DNA of 64,000 bases. Source: Pseudomonadota bacterium. Its GTDB lineage: Bacteria > Pseudomonadota > Alphaproteobacteria > Rhizobiales > Rhizobiaceae. The position numbers were made by a program, and so were the translations under genes. This document shows positions 52,361-60,865 of this stretch, one piece after another. The notes below the pieces were generated by a model that was given only the letters and a program-made list of their open reading frames with translations, was not told the DNA's origin and ran no database searches. Within the stretch, counting starts at the first letter, position 1. Each line of letters begins with the position of its first letter. Location: positions 1 to 64,000 of the forward strand of contig JAEWDP010000075.1 in NCBI GenBank assembly GCA_023390055.1, read 5' to 3'.

Positions 52361-54796
52361 ATGACCGACACACCCGTGAACGAAAACGGCGCGAGTGCAG
52401 AATATGGCGCTGACTCCATCAAGGTCCTGAAGGGACTGGATGCGGTGCGAAAAAGACCTGGAATGTATATCGGTGACACCGACGACGGTTCAGGCTTGCA
52501 TCATATGGTCTACGAAGTTGTCGACAATGCTATCGATGAGGCACTGGCGGGTCATGCTGACCTTGTAACTGTCACGCTCAACGCGGACGGTTCCGTAACC
52601 GTGACCGACAACGGCCGTGGCATCCCGACTGCCATCCATAGTGGAGAAGGCGTATCGGCGGCCGAGGTCATCATGACCCAGCTTCATGCCGGTGGAAAAT
52701 TCGACCAGAACTCCTATAAGGTATCCGGCGGTCTTCATGGTGTCGGTGTGTCAGTCGTAAATGCATTGTCGCTCTGGCTGAAGCTGACCATCCGTCGCAA
52801 TGGCAAAATCCATGAAATCTCCTTTACAAACGGCGTGGCTGATGGGCCATTGCGGGTTATCGGAGACTATGAGGGACGCTCAGGCACCTCCGTTACTTTC
52901 CTTGTTAGCCCCGAAACGTTCACCATGACCGAGTTTGACTATGGCACGCTTGAACATCGATTGCGCGAACTTGGGTTCTTGAATTCAGGAGTAAGAATCC
53001 GGCTAACTGACAGGCGGAAACCTGATATTCGTGAAGAAGAGATGCTCTATGATGGTGGCCTGGAGGCATTTGTCCGTTATCTCGACCGTGCAAAGAAACC
53101 ACTTGTAGAGACCCCGGTTGCGATTCGCGGTGAAAAGGATGCCATTACAGTTGAGGTGGCGCTCTGGTGGAACGACAGTTACCACGAGAACGTCTTGTGC
53201 TTTACAAACAACATTCCGCAGCGCGATGGTGGAACACATATGGCAGGTTTTCGCGCCGCGATGACACGGCAGATTACCGCATATGCGGATTCTTCCGGTA
53301 TCTTGAAGAAGGAAAAGGTGTCGCTTACAGGCGATGACTGCCGTGAGGGCCTCACTGCAGTTCTGTCGGTCAAGGTTCCAGATCCGAAGTTCTCGTCGCA
53401 GACGAAGGACAAGTTGGTCTCTTCTGAGGTACGGCCAGCCGTGGAGAGTCTCGTAAGTGAGGCACTGTCTACCTGGCTAGAGGAACATCCGACTGAAGCG
53501 AGAGTGCTTGTCGGCAAGGTTGTCGAGGCGGCTGCAGCTCGTGAGGCTGCCCGTAAGGCGCGTGAATTGACGCGGCGCAAGGGCGCATTGGATATTGCCT
53601 CATTGCCAGGCAAGTTGGCAGACTGCTCCGAACGTGATCCGACGAAATCAGAACTGTTTCTCGTTGAGGGTGATTCGGCGGGCGGATCGGCCAAGCAGGG
53701 TCGTTCACGTGAGACCCAGGCAATTCTGCCGTTGCGAGGCAAGATCCTCAATGTCGAGCGAGCCCGTTTCGACAAGATGCTCTCCAGTCAGGAGATCGGA
53801 ACGCTGATTACCGCGCTTGGCACGTCGATCGGCAAGGATGAGTTCAATATCGACAAACTGCGTTACCACAAGATCATCATCATGACGGATGCTGATGTCG
53901 ACGGGGCCCACATTCGCACGCTGTTGTTGACATTCTTTTTCCGGCAGATGCCTGACCTGATCGAGCGAGGTCATATCTATATAGCCCAGCCACCGCTTTA
54001 TAAAGTCGCACGTGGCAAGTCGGTTCAGTATTTGAAAGATCAGAAAGCCTTCGAGGAGTATCTGATCAGCAGCGGCCTGGAGGAGAGCCGACTGACCCTT
54101 GGTTCAGGCGAAGTACGCATCGCCGAGGACCTGCGCGAAGTGGTTCACGATGCAATGCGCCTTCGCAATCTCCTGGACGGTCTACACTCTCGATACAATC
54201 GCAGTGTTGTCGAACAGGCAGCCATAGCTGGTGCATTGAATCCAGACCTTACGGATAATCCGGAACGAGCACAGCAAACTGCAGACGAAGTGGCGCGCCG
54301 ACTTGATGTTATTGCCGAAGAGACGGAACGCGGTTGGAGTGGCCATGTTACGCAAGAAGGTGGTCTGCGGTTTGAACGCACTGTTCGTGGTGTGCGGGAA
54401 ATTGCGATCCTTGATGCTGCTCTGATCGGCTCTGCCGATGCACGCCATATCGACCAGATGACCACACGTCTGCAGGAAATCTACGCGACGCCCCCGACCT
54501 TGGCGCGCAAGGATGACCAACAAGAAATCTCCGGCGCACTCGCGCTGTTGGATGCGATCTTTGCCGCCGGACGCAAAGGTATTTCCATGCAACGCTACAA
54601 GGGTCTCGGCGAGATGAATGCAGAACAGCTCTGGGAAACGACGCTTGATCCGAACGTTCGCTCGCTCCTGCAGGTCAAGGTCAATGATGCAACGGATGCC
54701 GACGGACTTTTCTCGCGGTTGATGGGTGATGAGGTCGAGCCTCGTAGGGAGTTTATCCAGGACAACGCGCTTAGTGTCGCTAATCTCGACATCTGA
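52361..54796 (+). CDS. gyrB: DNA gyrase subunit B
   Basis: ATPase subunit of gyrase, 811 residues. GHKL domain motifs: EVVDNAIDEALAG (about 49-61), DNGRGIP and GGLHGVGVSVVNALS. The TOPRIM domain shows EGDSAGGSAKQGRSRETQAI (about 435-454) and DADVDGAHIRTLLLTFFFRQ (about 509-528). ATG 52361 follows GGAAAG and gives the usual MTDTPV start. A frame extending to 52301 would overlap the predicted transcription start. Two parS sites follow the gene. Confidence 0.98.
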   Translation: MTDTPVNENGASAEYGADSIKVLKGLDAVRKRPGMYIGDTDDGSGLHHMVYEVVDNAIDEALAGHADLVTVTLNADGSVTVTDNGRGIPTAIHSGEGVSAAEVIMTQLHAGGKFDQNSYKVSGGLHGVGVSVVNALSLWLKLTIRRNGKIHEISFTNGVADGPLRVIGDYEGRSGTSVTFLVSPETFTMTEFDYGTLEHRLRELGFLNSGVRIRLTDRRKPDIREEEMLYDGGLEAFVRYLDRAKKPLVETPVAIRGEKDAITVEVALWWNDSYHENVLCFTNNIPQRDGGTHMAGFRAAMTRQITAYADSSGILKKEKVSLTGDDCREGLTAVLSVKVPDPKFSSQTKDKLVSSEVRPAVESLVSEALSTWLEEHPTEARVLVGKVVEAAAAREAARKARELTRRKGALDIASLPGKLADCSERDPTKSELFLVEGDSAGGSAKQGRSRETQAILPLRGKILNVERARFDKMLSSQEIGTLITALGTSIGKDEFNIDKLRYHKIIIMTDADVDGAHIRTLLLTFFFRQMPDLIERGHIYIAQPPLYKVARGKSVQYLKDQKAFEEYLISSGLEESRLTLGSGEVRIAEDLREVVHDAMRLRNLLDGLHSRYNRSVVEQAAIAGALNPDLTDNPERAQQTADEVARRLDVIAEETERGWSGHVTQEGGLRFERTVRGVREIAILDAALIGSADARHIDQMTTRLQEIYATPPTLARKDDQQEISGALALLDAIFAAGRKGISMQRYKGLGEMNAEQLWETTLDPNVRSLLQVKVNDATDADGLFSRLMGDEVEPRREFIQDNALSVANLDI

Positions 54797-54804
54797 CGAT
54801 CACG

Positions 54805-54820
54805 CGTTTCACGTGAATCA
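54805..54820. promoter_or_regulatory. parS-like site after gyrB, first of pair
   Basis: CGTTTCACGTGAATCA, 14 of 16 matches to parS, nine bases after the gyrB stop codon. Confidence 0.7.
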
Positions 54821-54830
54821 ACCGCATTTC

Positions 54831-54846
54831 TGATTCACGTGAAACA
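54831..54846. promoter_or_regulatory. parS site after gyrB, second of pair
   Basis: TGATTCACGTGAAACA, 15 of 16 matches and identical to the aroE site. It starts 26 bases after the first of the pair. Confidence 0.85.
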
Positions 54847-54989
54847 TTGAACGCTTCTGAAATCAGTATCACTGAAGCTTTATTCCACTTCCACTTTTTC
54901 GCGCCCTCATGGAATGCAAGCAAGAAACGACGCGCATGAGATGCCCGCCGCATTCAACAGATAAACGGGGGTGACAACACGGCTTCCAT

Positions 54990-55021
54990 CCTCCATAAGG
55001 CGCTTGTCAGACAAGTGGAGG
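54990..55021 (+). promoter_or_regulatory. Leader able to mask the FAH-gene SD
   Basis: CCTCCA (54990-54995) is complementary to TGGAGG (55016-55021), the ribosome site of the next gene. Between them CTTGT-CAG-ACAAG forms an inner hairpin abutting that site. The arrangement recalls the leuD leader. Pairing is seen; control is inferred. Confidence 0.45.
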
Positions 55022-55028
55022 CATATCC

Positions 55029-55871
55029 GTGAAACTTATGCGTGTTGGCCAGCCGGGCCAGGAAAAGCCGGCAATTCTCGGGGCAGACAACAAGGTCCGG
55101 GATCTGTCCCGACATGTCTCAGATATCGGTGGGGAAGCGATCACGCCAGAAGGCCTCGCCAAGATAGCTGCCCTCGATCATAACACACTTCCCGAATTGC
55201 AAGTTGACCGTATTGGGGCATGTGTCGCGGGTACCGGTAAGTTCATTTGCATTGGCCTGAATTTTTCTGATCATGCAGCCGAAACCGGTGCGACCGTTCC
55301 CCCTGAACCAGTCATCTTCATGAAAGCGACGTCAGCCATTTGCGGGCCGAATGACGATGTACATATTCCCCGGGGCTCTGAAAAGACCGACTGGGAAGTC
55401 GAGCTTGGTGTTGTTATCGGCAAGACTGCAAAATATGTATCGGAAGCGGATGCCATGGATTATGTCGCCGGCTACTGTGTTTCGCACGACGTCTCCGAAC
55501 GCAGCTTTCAGACCGAGCGGGCCGGTCAATGGACGAAGGGCAAGTCGTGCGACACCTTCGGACCGATTGGTCCTTGGCTGGTTACAAAGGACGAGGTTGC
55601 AGACCCGCAAAATCTTGGCATGTGGCTAAAAGTCAACGGCGAGACGATGCAGGATGGTTCCTCGCAGACCATGGTCTACGGTGTCGCATTCGTCGTTTCT
55701 TATCTCAGCCAGTTCATGTCCCTGCAGCCGGGCGATATTATTTCGACTGGGACGCCACCGGGTGTAGGCATGGGAATGAAGCCGCCGCGCTATCTGAGGG
55801 CAGGAGATGTTGTTGAGCTCGGAATTGAACGGCTCGGTAGCCAGCGCCAGGTCTTTGTTTCCGACCGGTGA
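55029..55871 (+). CDS. Fumarylacetoacetate hydrolase (FAH) family protein
   Basis: A 280-residue metal-dependent hydrolase or isomerase. After a short N-terminal domain, the FAH fold begins near residue 70 (FICIGLNFSDHAAETG). Metal-site elements are DWEVELGVVIG (about 121-131) and the later SHDVSERSFQ region; GDIISTGTPPGVGMG (about 236-250) is the family glycine-rich loop. Relatives include 2,4-diketo-3-deoxy-L-fuconate hydrolase, ureidoglycolate lyase and HpaG-like isomerases; no pathway neighbour decides between them. The start is GTG after GGAGG. Confidence 0.85.
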   Translation: MKLMRVGQPGQEKPAILGADNKVRDLSRHVSDIGGEAITPEGLAKIAALDHNTLPELQVDRIGACVAGTGKFICIGLNFSDHAAETGATVPPEPVIFMKATSAICGPNDDVHIPRGSEKTDWEVELGVVIGKTAKYVSEADAMDYVAGYCVSHDVSERSFQTERAGQWTKGKSCDTFGPIGPWLVTKDEVADPQNLGMWLKVNGETMQDGSSQTMVYGVAFVVSYLSQFMSLQPGDIISTGTPPGVGMGMKPPRYLRAGDVVELGIERLGSQRQVFVSDR

Positions 55872-55910
55872 TGAGCCTGTGGGCCGGTACCCAAAACGGA
55901 TTTAGTTGTG

Positions 55911-55940
55911 ATTATGCCAGGCATTGGCGCCTGGCATAAT
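55911..55940. terminator. 12-bp hairpin between the FAH gene and phaZ
   Basis: ATTATGCCAGGC (55911-55922) and GCCTGGCATAAT (55929-55940) form a perfect stem with loop ATTGGC, 39 bases after the FAH-gene stop. AT-rich outer ends would allow termination in either direction. Confidence 0.65.
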
Positions 55941-56068
55941 ACCGATGAATGTTCCGACATTATGTTGCGCTGCAACGGAAACCTGCTAGCCTTCCCCATC
56001 GCCCCTGGACCCGAGTATCCGGACTAGTTTCCAGATGTCCACGGGACATGACCGAAGGTGGCCCGTCA

Positions 56069-57304
56069 ATGATTTACCAGATTTATGAGATGAACCATGC
56101 AGCTCTTGCTCCACTAAGGGCGGCTGCAGAAGCCATGCGGATCATCCAAACAACTCCCTTAAATCCATTATCTTATACCACGACCGGTCGCACTATGGTT
56201 GCGGGACTTGAACTGTTCGAGCGCATGACACGCCGTTACGGCAAGCCAGAATTTGGCTTGACTCGCACGATGATAGACGGAGAGCTCGTGGAGGTTGGGG
56301 AAGAGATCGTTTGGTCGAAGCCATTTTGTAATCTTGTTCATTTCAAGCGACACCTCCCATCTGATCGAAAACCGGATCAGAAACTAATGCTGGTTGCTCC
56401 GATGTCGGGGCATTTTGCGACATTGTTGCGAGGCACCGTGGAAGCTCTCCTTCCGCACGCAGACGTCTATATTACAGACTGGACTGATGCACGTATCGTG
56501 CCCGTAATCGATGGTGGTTTTGGCCTCGACGACTACATTGATTACCTAATGGCCATGATTAGGCACATTGGGCCGGATGCGCATATCGTTGGGGTATGTC
56601 AACCGTCGGTTCCGGTACTTGCCGCTGTCGCCCTCATGGAAGCAACACGAGACCCGTCAACCCCTGCCTCGATGGTATTGATGGGTGGGCCGATCGACAC
56701 GCGTAACAACCCGACCGCAGTCAATCTACTGGCCCAGCAAAAGCCACTTAGTTGGTTTCGCAATGTCATTGTGGACGTCCCATGGCCCAACCCAGGCTTC
56801 ATGCGCCGCGTCTATCCAGGTTTCCTCCAGCTTTGTGGTTTTATGTCCATGAACCTCGATAGGCATATTTCGGCTCATGGCGACTATTTCCGGAATATGG
56901 TGAAAAATGATGGCGACCCTCTGGAGAAACATCGAGCATTCTATGACGAGTATCTTGCGGTTATGGACCTTACCGAGGAGTTCTATTTGCAGACAGTGGA
57001 TGCTGTCTTCATTAGACATCTGCTGCCGAAGGGCCAGATGACTCATCGAGACATTGCAGTTGATACCAGGGCAGTCCGCAACGTCGCACTCTTGACGATC
57101 GAAGGCGAGAATGACGACATTTCCGGCCTTGGTCAGACTGAGGCGGCGCATGCTATCTGTCCCAATATTCCTCAAGCAATGCGCATGCACTATATGCAGC
57201 CTGATGTTGGGCATTATGGTGTCTTCAACGGTTCGCGTTTCCGCAATGAAATCGCGCCCCGCATCCTTGAATTTGTGACCCGTCATGCGCGCGGATACCG
57301 TTAG
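56069..57304 (+). CDS. phaZ: Intracellular polyhydroxyalkanoate depolymerase
   Basis: Degrades stored polyhydroxybutyrate inside the cell; 411 residues. The alpha/beta-hydrolase nucleophile motif is HIVGVCQPSVPV (about 172-183), with Cys in place of Ser as is typical of intracellular PhaZ enzymes. WTDARIVP and the C-terminal QPDVGHYGVFNGSRFR with the catalytic His also fit. ATG 56069 follows AAGGTGG and gives the usual MIYQIYEMNHAALAP opening. Monocistronic, with a hairpin upstream. Confidence 0.95.
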   Translation: MIYQIYEMNHAALAPLRAAAEAMRIIQTTPLNPLSYTTTGRTMVAGLELFERMTRRYGKPEFGLTRTMIDGELVEVGEEIVWSKPFCNLVHFKRHLPSDRKPDQKLMLVAPMSGHFATLLRGTVEALLPHADVYITDWTDARIVPVIDGGFGLDDYIDYLMAMIRHIGPDAHIVGVCQPSVPVLAAVALMEATRDPSTPASMVLMGGPIDTRNNPTAVNLLAQQKPLSWFRNVIVDVPWPNPGFMRRVYPGFLQLCGFMSMNLDRHISAHGDYFRNMVKNDGDPLEKHRAFYDEYLAVMDLTEEFYLQTVDAVFIRHLLPKGQMTHRDIAVDTRAVRNVALLTIEGENDDISGLGQTEAAHAICPNIPQAMRMHYMQPDVGHYGVFNGSRFRNEIAPRILEFVTRHARGYR

Positions 57305-57476
57305 GGTAGAAGATGTCGGTAAGAGTTGAAAGACGGCGGATGATCAAATTCCACGTGCTAAATCAGCGTCTTCATCAAAATCCTGGCTTTGGTTCTTGAA
57401 GCTCGGTCCGGGACTTACCAAATCGAATCCGACGGGCTTGCATGATGCTATCCCGTAGAACCGAAGGGTGTCACCG

Positions 57477-57899
57477 ATGAACCAGTCAGCATTGATACGT
57501 CCGGACTGGACGCCGGCCACCATCGCACTGATGGTGCTGGGTTTCATAGTATTCTGGCCGCTTGGTCTTGCAATGCTAGCCTACATACTGTTTGGCGAGC
57601 GCCTACAAGGCTTGAAGCGAGATGCGAACCGCAGGGCGAACGGCATGTTTGCCGGGTGCCGACGTGCCAGATCACATTATGGCGTACATTTCCCCACGGG
57701 CAATGCCGCTTTTGACGATTGGCGCAAGGCCGAGCTTGATCGTATCGAGTCAGAACGGCGCAAACTTGATGAGATGCGCGAGGAGTTTGACGATTACATG
57801 CGTGAACTTCGTAGAGCGAAAGATCAGGAAGAGTTTGATCGTTTCATGCGCGAACGCAGGCATCGGTCGTCCGGTCCGAGTGAGCCAATTGATCCTTGA
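57477..57899 (+). CDS. DUF2852 membrane protein
   Basis: A 140-residue protein: one or two hydrophobic segments (about 15-42), a short basic loop, an FPTGNAAFDDWRKAEL block (about 73-88) and a long charged helix predicted as coiled coil (about 86-130), then a basic tail. This matches the DUF2852 family of alphaproteobacteria, of unknown function. AAGGG eight bases before ATG 57477 sets the start. Confidence 0.85.
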   Translation: MNQSALIRPDWTPATIALMVLGFIVFWPLGLAMLAYILFGERLQGLKRDANRRANGMFAGCRRARSHYGVHFPTGNAAFDDWRKAELDRIESERRKLDEMREEFDDYMRELRRAKDQEEFDRFMRERRHRSSGPSEPIDP

Positions 57900-57984
57900 G
57901 AATTGGCGCAAAGCAACGAAACCGGCGCTACAATACGGCGGTTTCGTTGGTGCGCATTGAGCGCGAATCACGTAGATAGGCCCT

Positions 57985-58749
57985 ATGTTTGCGCACCTCA
58001 AGAAGCCCATCCGCTCCTTCCCTAAGCAGCCTGCAACAGAAATGCGCACGCTTGAGATTGGTAACCGTGCGATGCCCCTGACCATCCGCGAACATCCTCG
58101 TTCCACCCGAATTACCTTGCGTATCGAACCTGGAGCGCGGCGTCTAAGTCTCACGGTACCGACTGGTCTTTCCCACGAAGAAATTGATGATTTTCTCAAC
58201 CGTCATCAGGGGTGGCTGCTAACCAAGCTTGCCCGCTTTCCACAGGAAGATGCTGTGCTCGGCAGTGGTTCGATCCTGATGCTGCGTGGCATCGCCCATA
58301 AGATCGAGCACAGTGGACAGCTGCGGGGTGTTACCGAAGTCGTGACTGCTTGTGAAACACCCGTATTGAAGGTAAGTGGTCTTGAGGAACATATTGGTCG
58401 CCGGATTACTGCGTTCTTGAAGAAAGAGGCACGTTCCGACCTGGAGCTTGCGGTTGGTCGGCATGCTATCCATGTTCAAAAACCAGTAAAGTCGATCGCC
58501 ATCAAGGATACTCGCAGTCGCTGGGGCTCTTGTTCCTGGGACGGCAATCTCAGTTTTTCATGGCGCATTATCATGGCTCCTCCCTTCGTTATTGATTATC
58601 TTGCAGCACACGAAGTCGCGCATCTCGACGAGATGAATCATGGACCAAAGTTCTGGGCTCTGTGTCGTCGGCTGTGCTCACGGACTGATGAAGCCAAGAC
58701 CTGGCTCAGGAAGCATGGCTCACAACTTCATGCCGTATCATTTCGGTGA
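57985..58749 (+). CDS. YgjP/DUF45-type metal-dependent hydrolase
   Basis: A 254-residue protein of the M48-related YgjP family. Key parts: TRSRWGSCSWDGNLSFSWRI (about 175-194), the zinc motif HEVAHLDEMNHGPKFW (about 211-226) and a C-terminal helix. The HExxH plus downstream His/Glu pattern indicates a single zinc. The N-terminal half is a beta-rich domain. The physiological substrate is unknown. Positioned between DUF2852 and the trp operon. Confidence 0.88.
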   Translation: MFAHLKKPIRSFPKQPATEMRTLEIGNRAMPLTIREHPRSTRITLRIEPGARRLSLTVPTGLSHEEIDDFLNRHQGWLLTKLARFPQEDAVLGSGSILMLRGIAHKIEHSGQLRGVTEVVTACETPVLKVSGLEEHIGRRITAFLKKEARSDLELAVGRHAIHVQKPVKSIAIKDTRSRWGSCSWDGNLSFSWRIIMAPPFVIDYLAAHEVAHLDEMNHGPKFWALCRRLCSRTDEAKTWLRKHGSQLHAVSFR

Positions 58750-58762
58750 TGAACGCGCCCAA

Positions 58763-58800
58763 TTTCTCTCTTGTCTGCAGACAACAGCCGCAGAGAGAAA
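58763..58800. repeat. Nested palindromes before trpF
   Basis: TTTCTCTC (58763-58770) and GAGAGAAA (58793-58800) enclose TTGTCTGCAGACAA, a perfect 14-bp palindrome at 58771-58784. Located about 180 bases before trpF and just after the YgjP gene; may be a terminator for the latter or a control element of the trp operon. Confidence 0.5.
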
Positions 58801-58979
58801 GGGCCAGGCTGCGAGGCAAACGCATTGATCCGATACGGATAGACCCGGAGCTACGAGCATAAGCCGATCCAGCTCCAAGCAGTGAACGGCAAATGGGTTT
58901 TCGCCAAGCTGGTTGTGCGCCCCAAGGAAACGGCGCTTTTGTCTCGACTCTGCCATCAATTCATGCGAACTCGCAGGGC

Positions 58980-59636
58980 ATGAAACCGGATATCAAAATT
59001 TGTGGATTGAAGACCTCTGAAGCTATCGAACGGGCGGTGGCACGTGGCGCCTCCCATGTTGGCTTCATTTTCTTTCCCAAGAGCCCTCGTAATATCACGC
59101 CGGAAGTGGCTGCCGACCTTGCGCGTCCGGTGCGGGGAAAGGTGAAGATCGTTGCTGTTACTGTCAACGCGGATGATGAGGAGCTCGACGATATAGTCCA
59201 GTTTCTGAAGCCGGATCTCATCCAGATGCATGGCGACGAGAGCCCCGAACGACTTCTTCACGTGCGAGCGCTCTATGGCGTTCCGGTGATGAAGGCTTTT
59301 TCCATCCGAGATGTATCAGATCTCAGAAGAATCGATCCCTATATCGGGGTGGCTGACCGGTTTATCTTCGACGCCAAGGCGCCAGTTGGCTCGCAATTGC
59401 CTGGTGGAAATGGAGTACCCTTCGACTGGAGTATCATGGCCTCGCTTGACGACCACGTTGATTACATGCTTTCCGGAGGCTTGAACAAGGACAACGTTGG
59501 TCTAGCACTGGCATCTACTCGTGCGAGCGGAGTAGATGTCTCATCCGGGGTCGAAAGTGCTCCGGGTGTCAAGGATACAGAAATGATCGATGCGTTTTTT
59601 GATGCTATCGTGGCGAACCAACCGGTTCGGACCTGA
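58980..59636 (+). CDS. trpF: Phosphoribosylanthranilate isomerase
   Basis: TIM-barrel enzyme of tryptophan synthesis (218 residues), isomerising PRA to CdRP. DIKICGLKTSEAI (4-16) holds the catalytic Cys, and FIFDAKAPVGSQLPGGNGVPFDW-type sequence (about 124-146) the catalytic Asp. ATG 58980 follows AGGG closely. First gene of trpF-trpB-trpA-accD-folC. Confidence 0.96.
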   Translation: MKPDIKICGLKTSEAIERAVARGASHVGFIFFPKSPRNITPEVAADLARPVRGKVKIVAVTVNADDEELDDIVQFLKPDLIQMHGDESPERLLHVRALYGVPVMKAFSIRDVSDLRRIDPYIGVADRFIFDAKAPVGSQLPGGNGVPFDWSIMASLDDHVDYMLSGGLNKDNVGLALASTRASGVDVSSGVESAPGVKDTEMIDAFFDAIVANQPVRT

Positions 59637-59646
59637 GGAGTTGAGA

Positions 59647-60864
59647 GTGAACCAGACGATACCAAATTCTTTGCGCTCCGGTCCGGATGAGGATGGTCGC
59701 TTCGGGATCTTCGGCGGCCGTTTCGTGGCTGAGACATTGATGCCTCTGATCCTTGATCTCGAAGCTGAATGGGAAAAAGCCAAGAACGATCCGGAATTTC
59801 AGCAAGAATTAGCGCATCTCGGCGCCCATTATATCGGTCGTCCAAGCCCTCTCTATTTTGCTGAACGGCTGACCGAACATCTCGGCGGCGCCAAGATCTA
59901 CTTCAAACGTGAAGAACTCAACCATACCGGGTCGCACAAGATAAATAACTGCATCGGTCAGATCTTGCTCGCCAAGCGCATGGGTAAGACCCGTATTATT
60001 GCTGAAACAGGTGCGGGCCAACATGGGGTCGCATCGGCCACGGTTGCTGCCCGTTTCGGGATCCCTTGCGTTGTCTATATGGGCGCGACTGATGTCGAGC
60101 GGCAGGCTCCAAACGTCTTTCGCATGAAGCTCTTGGGCGCAGAGGTCAAGCCAGTGTCTGCGGGTCACGGTACCCTCAAGGACGCCATGAATGAAGCTCT
60201 ACGTGATTGGGTAACCAATGTCGGAGATACCTACTATCTCATAGGCACAGCGGCCGGTCCGCACCCCTACCCGGAGATGGTCCGCGACTTCCAGGCAATC
60301 ATAGGTCAGGAAACGCGCCAACAGATTCTGGATGCAGAAGGTCGACTACCGGATCTTGTTGTTGCCGCGGTTGGTGGTGGATCTAATGCTATTGGCATCT
60401 TTCATCCCTTCCTAGACGACGAAAGCGTTCGGCTAGTTGGTGTTGAAGCCGGCGGACACGGCCTCGATGGCGATCAGCATTGCGCCTCAATTACGGCTGG
60501 CTCGCCAGGGGTTCTTCACGGTAATCGTACTTACCTTCTGCAGGACGGAGATGGTCAAATTCTCGAAGGGCACTCGATTTCTGCTGGTCTAGATTATCCT
60601 GGAATTGGTCCGGAGCATAGCTGGCTAAATGATATCGGACGTGTTGAATACGTCCCGATTATGGACCAGGAGGCACTCGATGCTTTCCAGCTACTTACGC
60701 GCACCGAAGGTATAATTCCGGCATTGGAGCCAAGCCATGCAATCGCTGAAGTAATCAAGCGTGCGCCGAAAATGAGAAAGGAGCAGATCATCGTGATGAA
60801 CCTTTCTGGCCGCGGAGACAAAGATATCTTTACCGTTGGCAAGTTTCTCGGATTGGGGCTTTGA
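59647..60864 (+). CDS. trpB: Tryptophan synthase beta chain
   Basis: PLP enzyme joining indole and serine; 405 residues. The PLP lysine is Lys98 in LNHTGSHKINN. GAGQHGVASA (about 122-131) and the phosphate loop VGGGSNAIGIFHPF (about 241-254) match the family. The start is GTG 59647 with GAGGAG six bases upstream. trpA begins one base after its stop. Confidence 0.98.
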   Translation: MNQTIPNSLRSGPDEDGRFGIFGGRFVAETLMPLILDLEAEWEKAKNDPEFQQELAHLGAHYIGRPSPLYFAERLTEHLGGAKIYFKREELNHTGSHKINNCIGQILLAKRMGKTRIIAETGAGQHGVASATVAARFGIPCVVYMGATDVERQAPNVFRMKLLGAEVKPVSAGHGTLKDAMNEALRDWVTNVGDTYYLIGTAAGPHPYPEMVRDFQAIIGQETRQQILDAEGRLPDLVVAAVGGGSNAIGIFHPFLDDESVRLVGVEAGGHGLDGDQHCASITAGSPGVLHGNRTYLLQDGDGQILEGHSISAGLDYPGIGPEHSWLNDIGRVEYVPIMDQEALDAFQLLTRTEGIIPALEPSHAIAEVIKRAPKMRKEQIIVMNLSGRGDKDIFTVGKFLGLGL

Positions 60865-60865
60865 C

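Noticed and set aside
53701..53716. parS-like TCGTTCACGTGAGACC in gyrB
   Set aside because: Only 12 of 16 matches, and it lies in the conserved TOPRIM coding region, so the protein sequence explains it; kept only as an example of codon phase.
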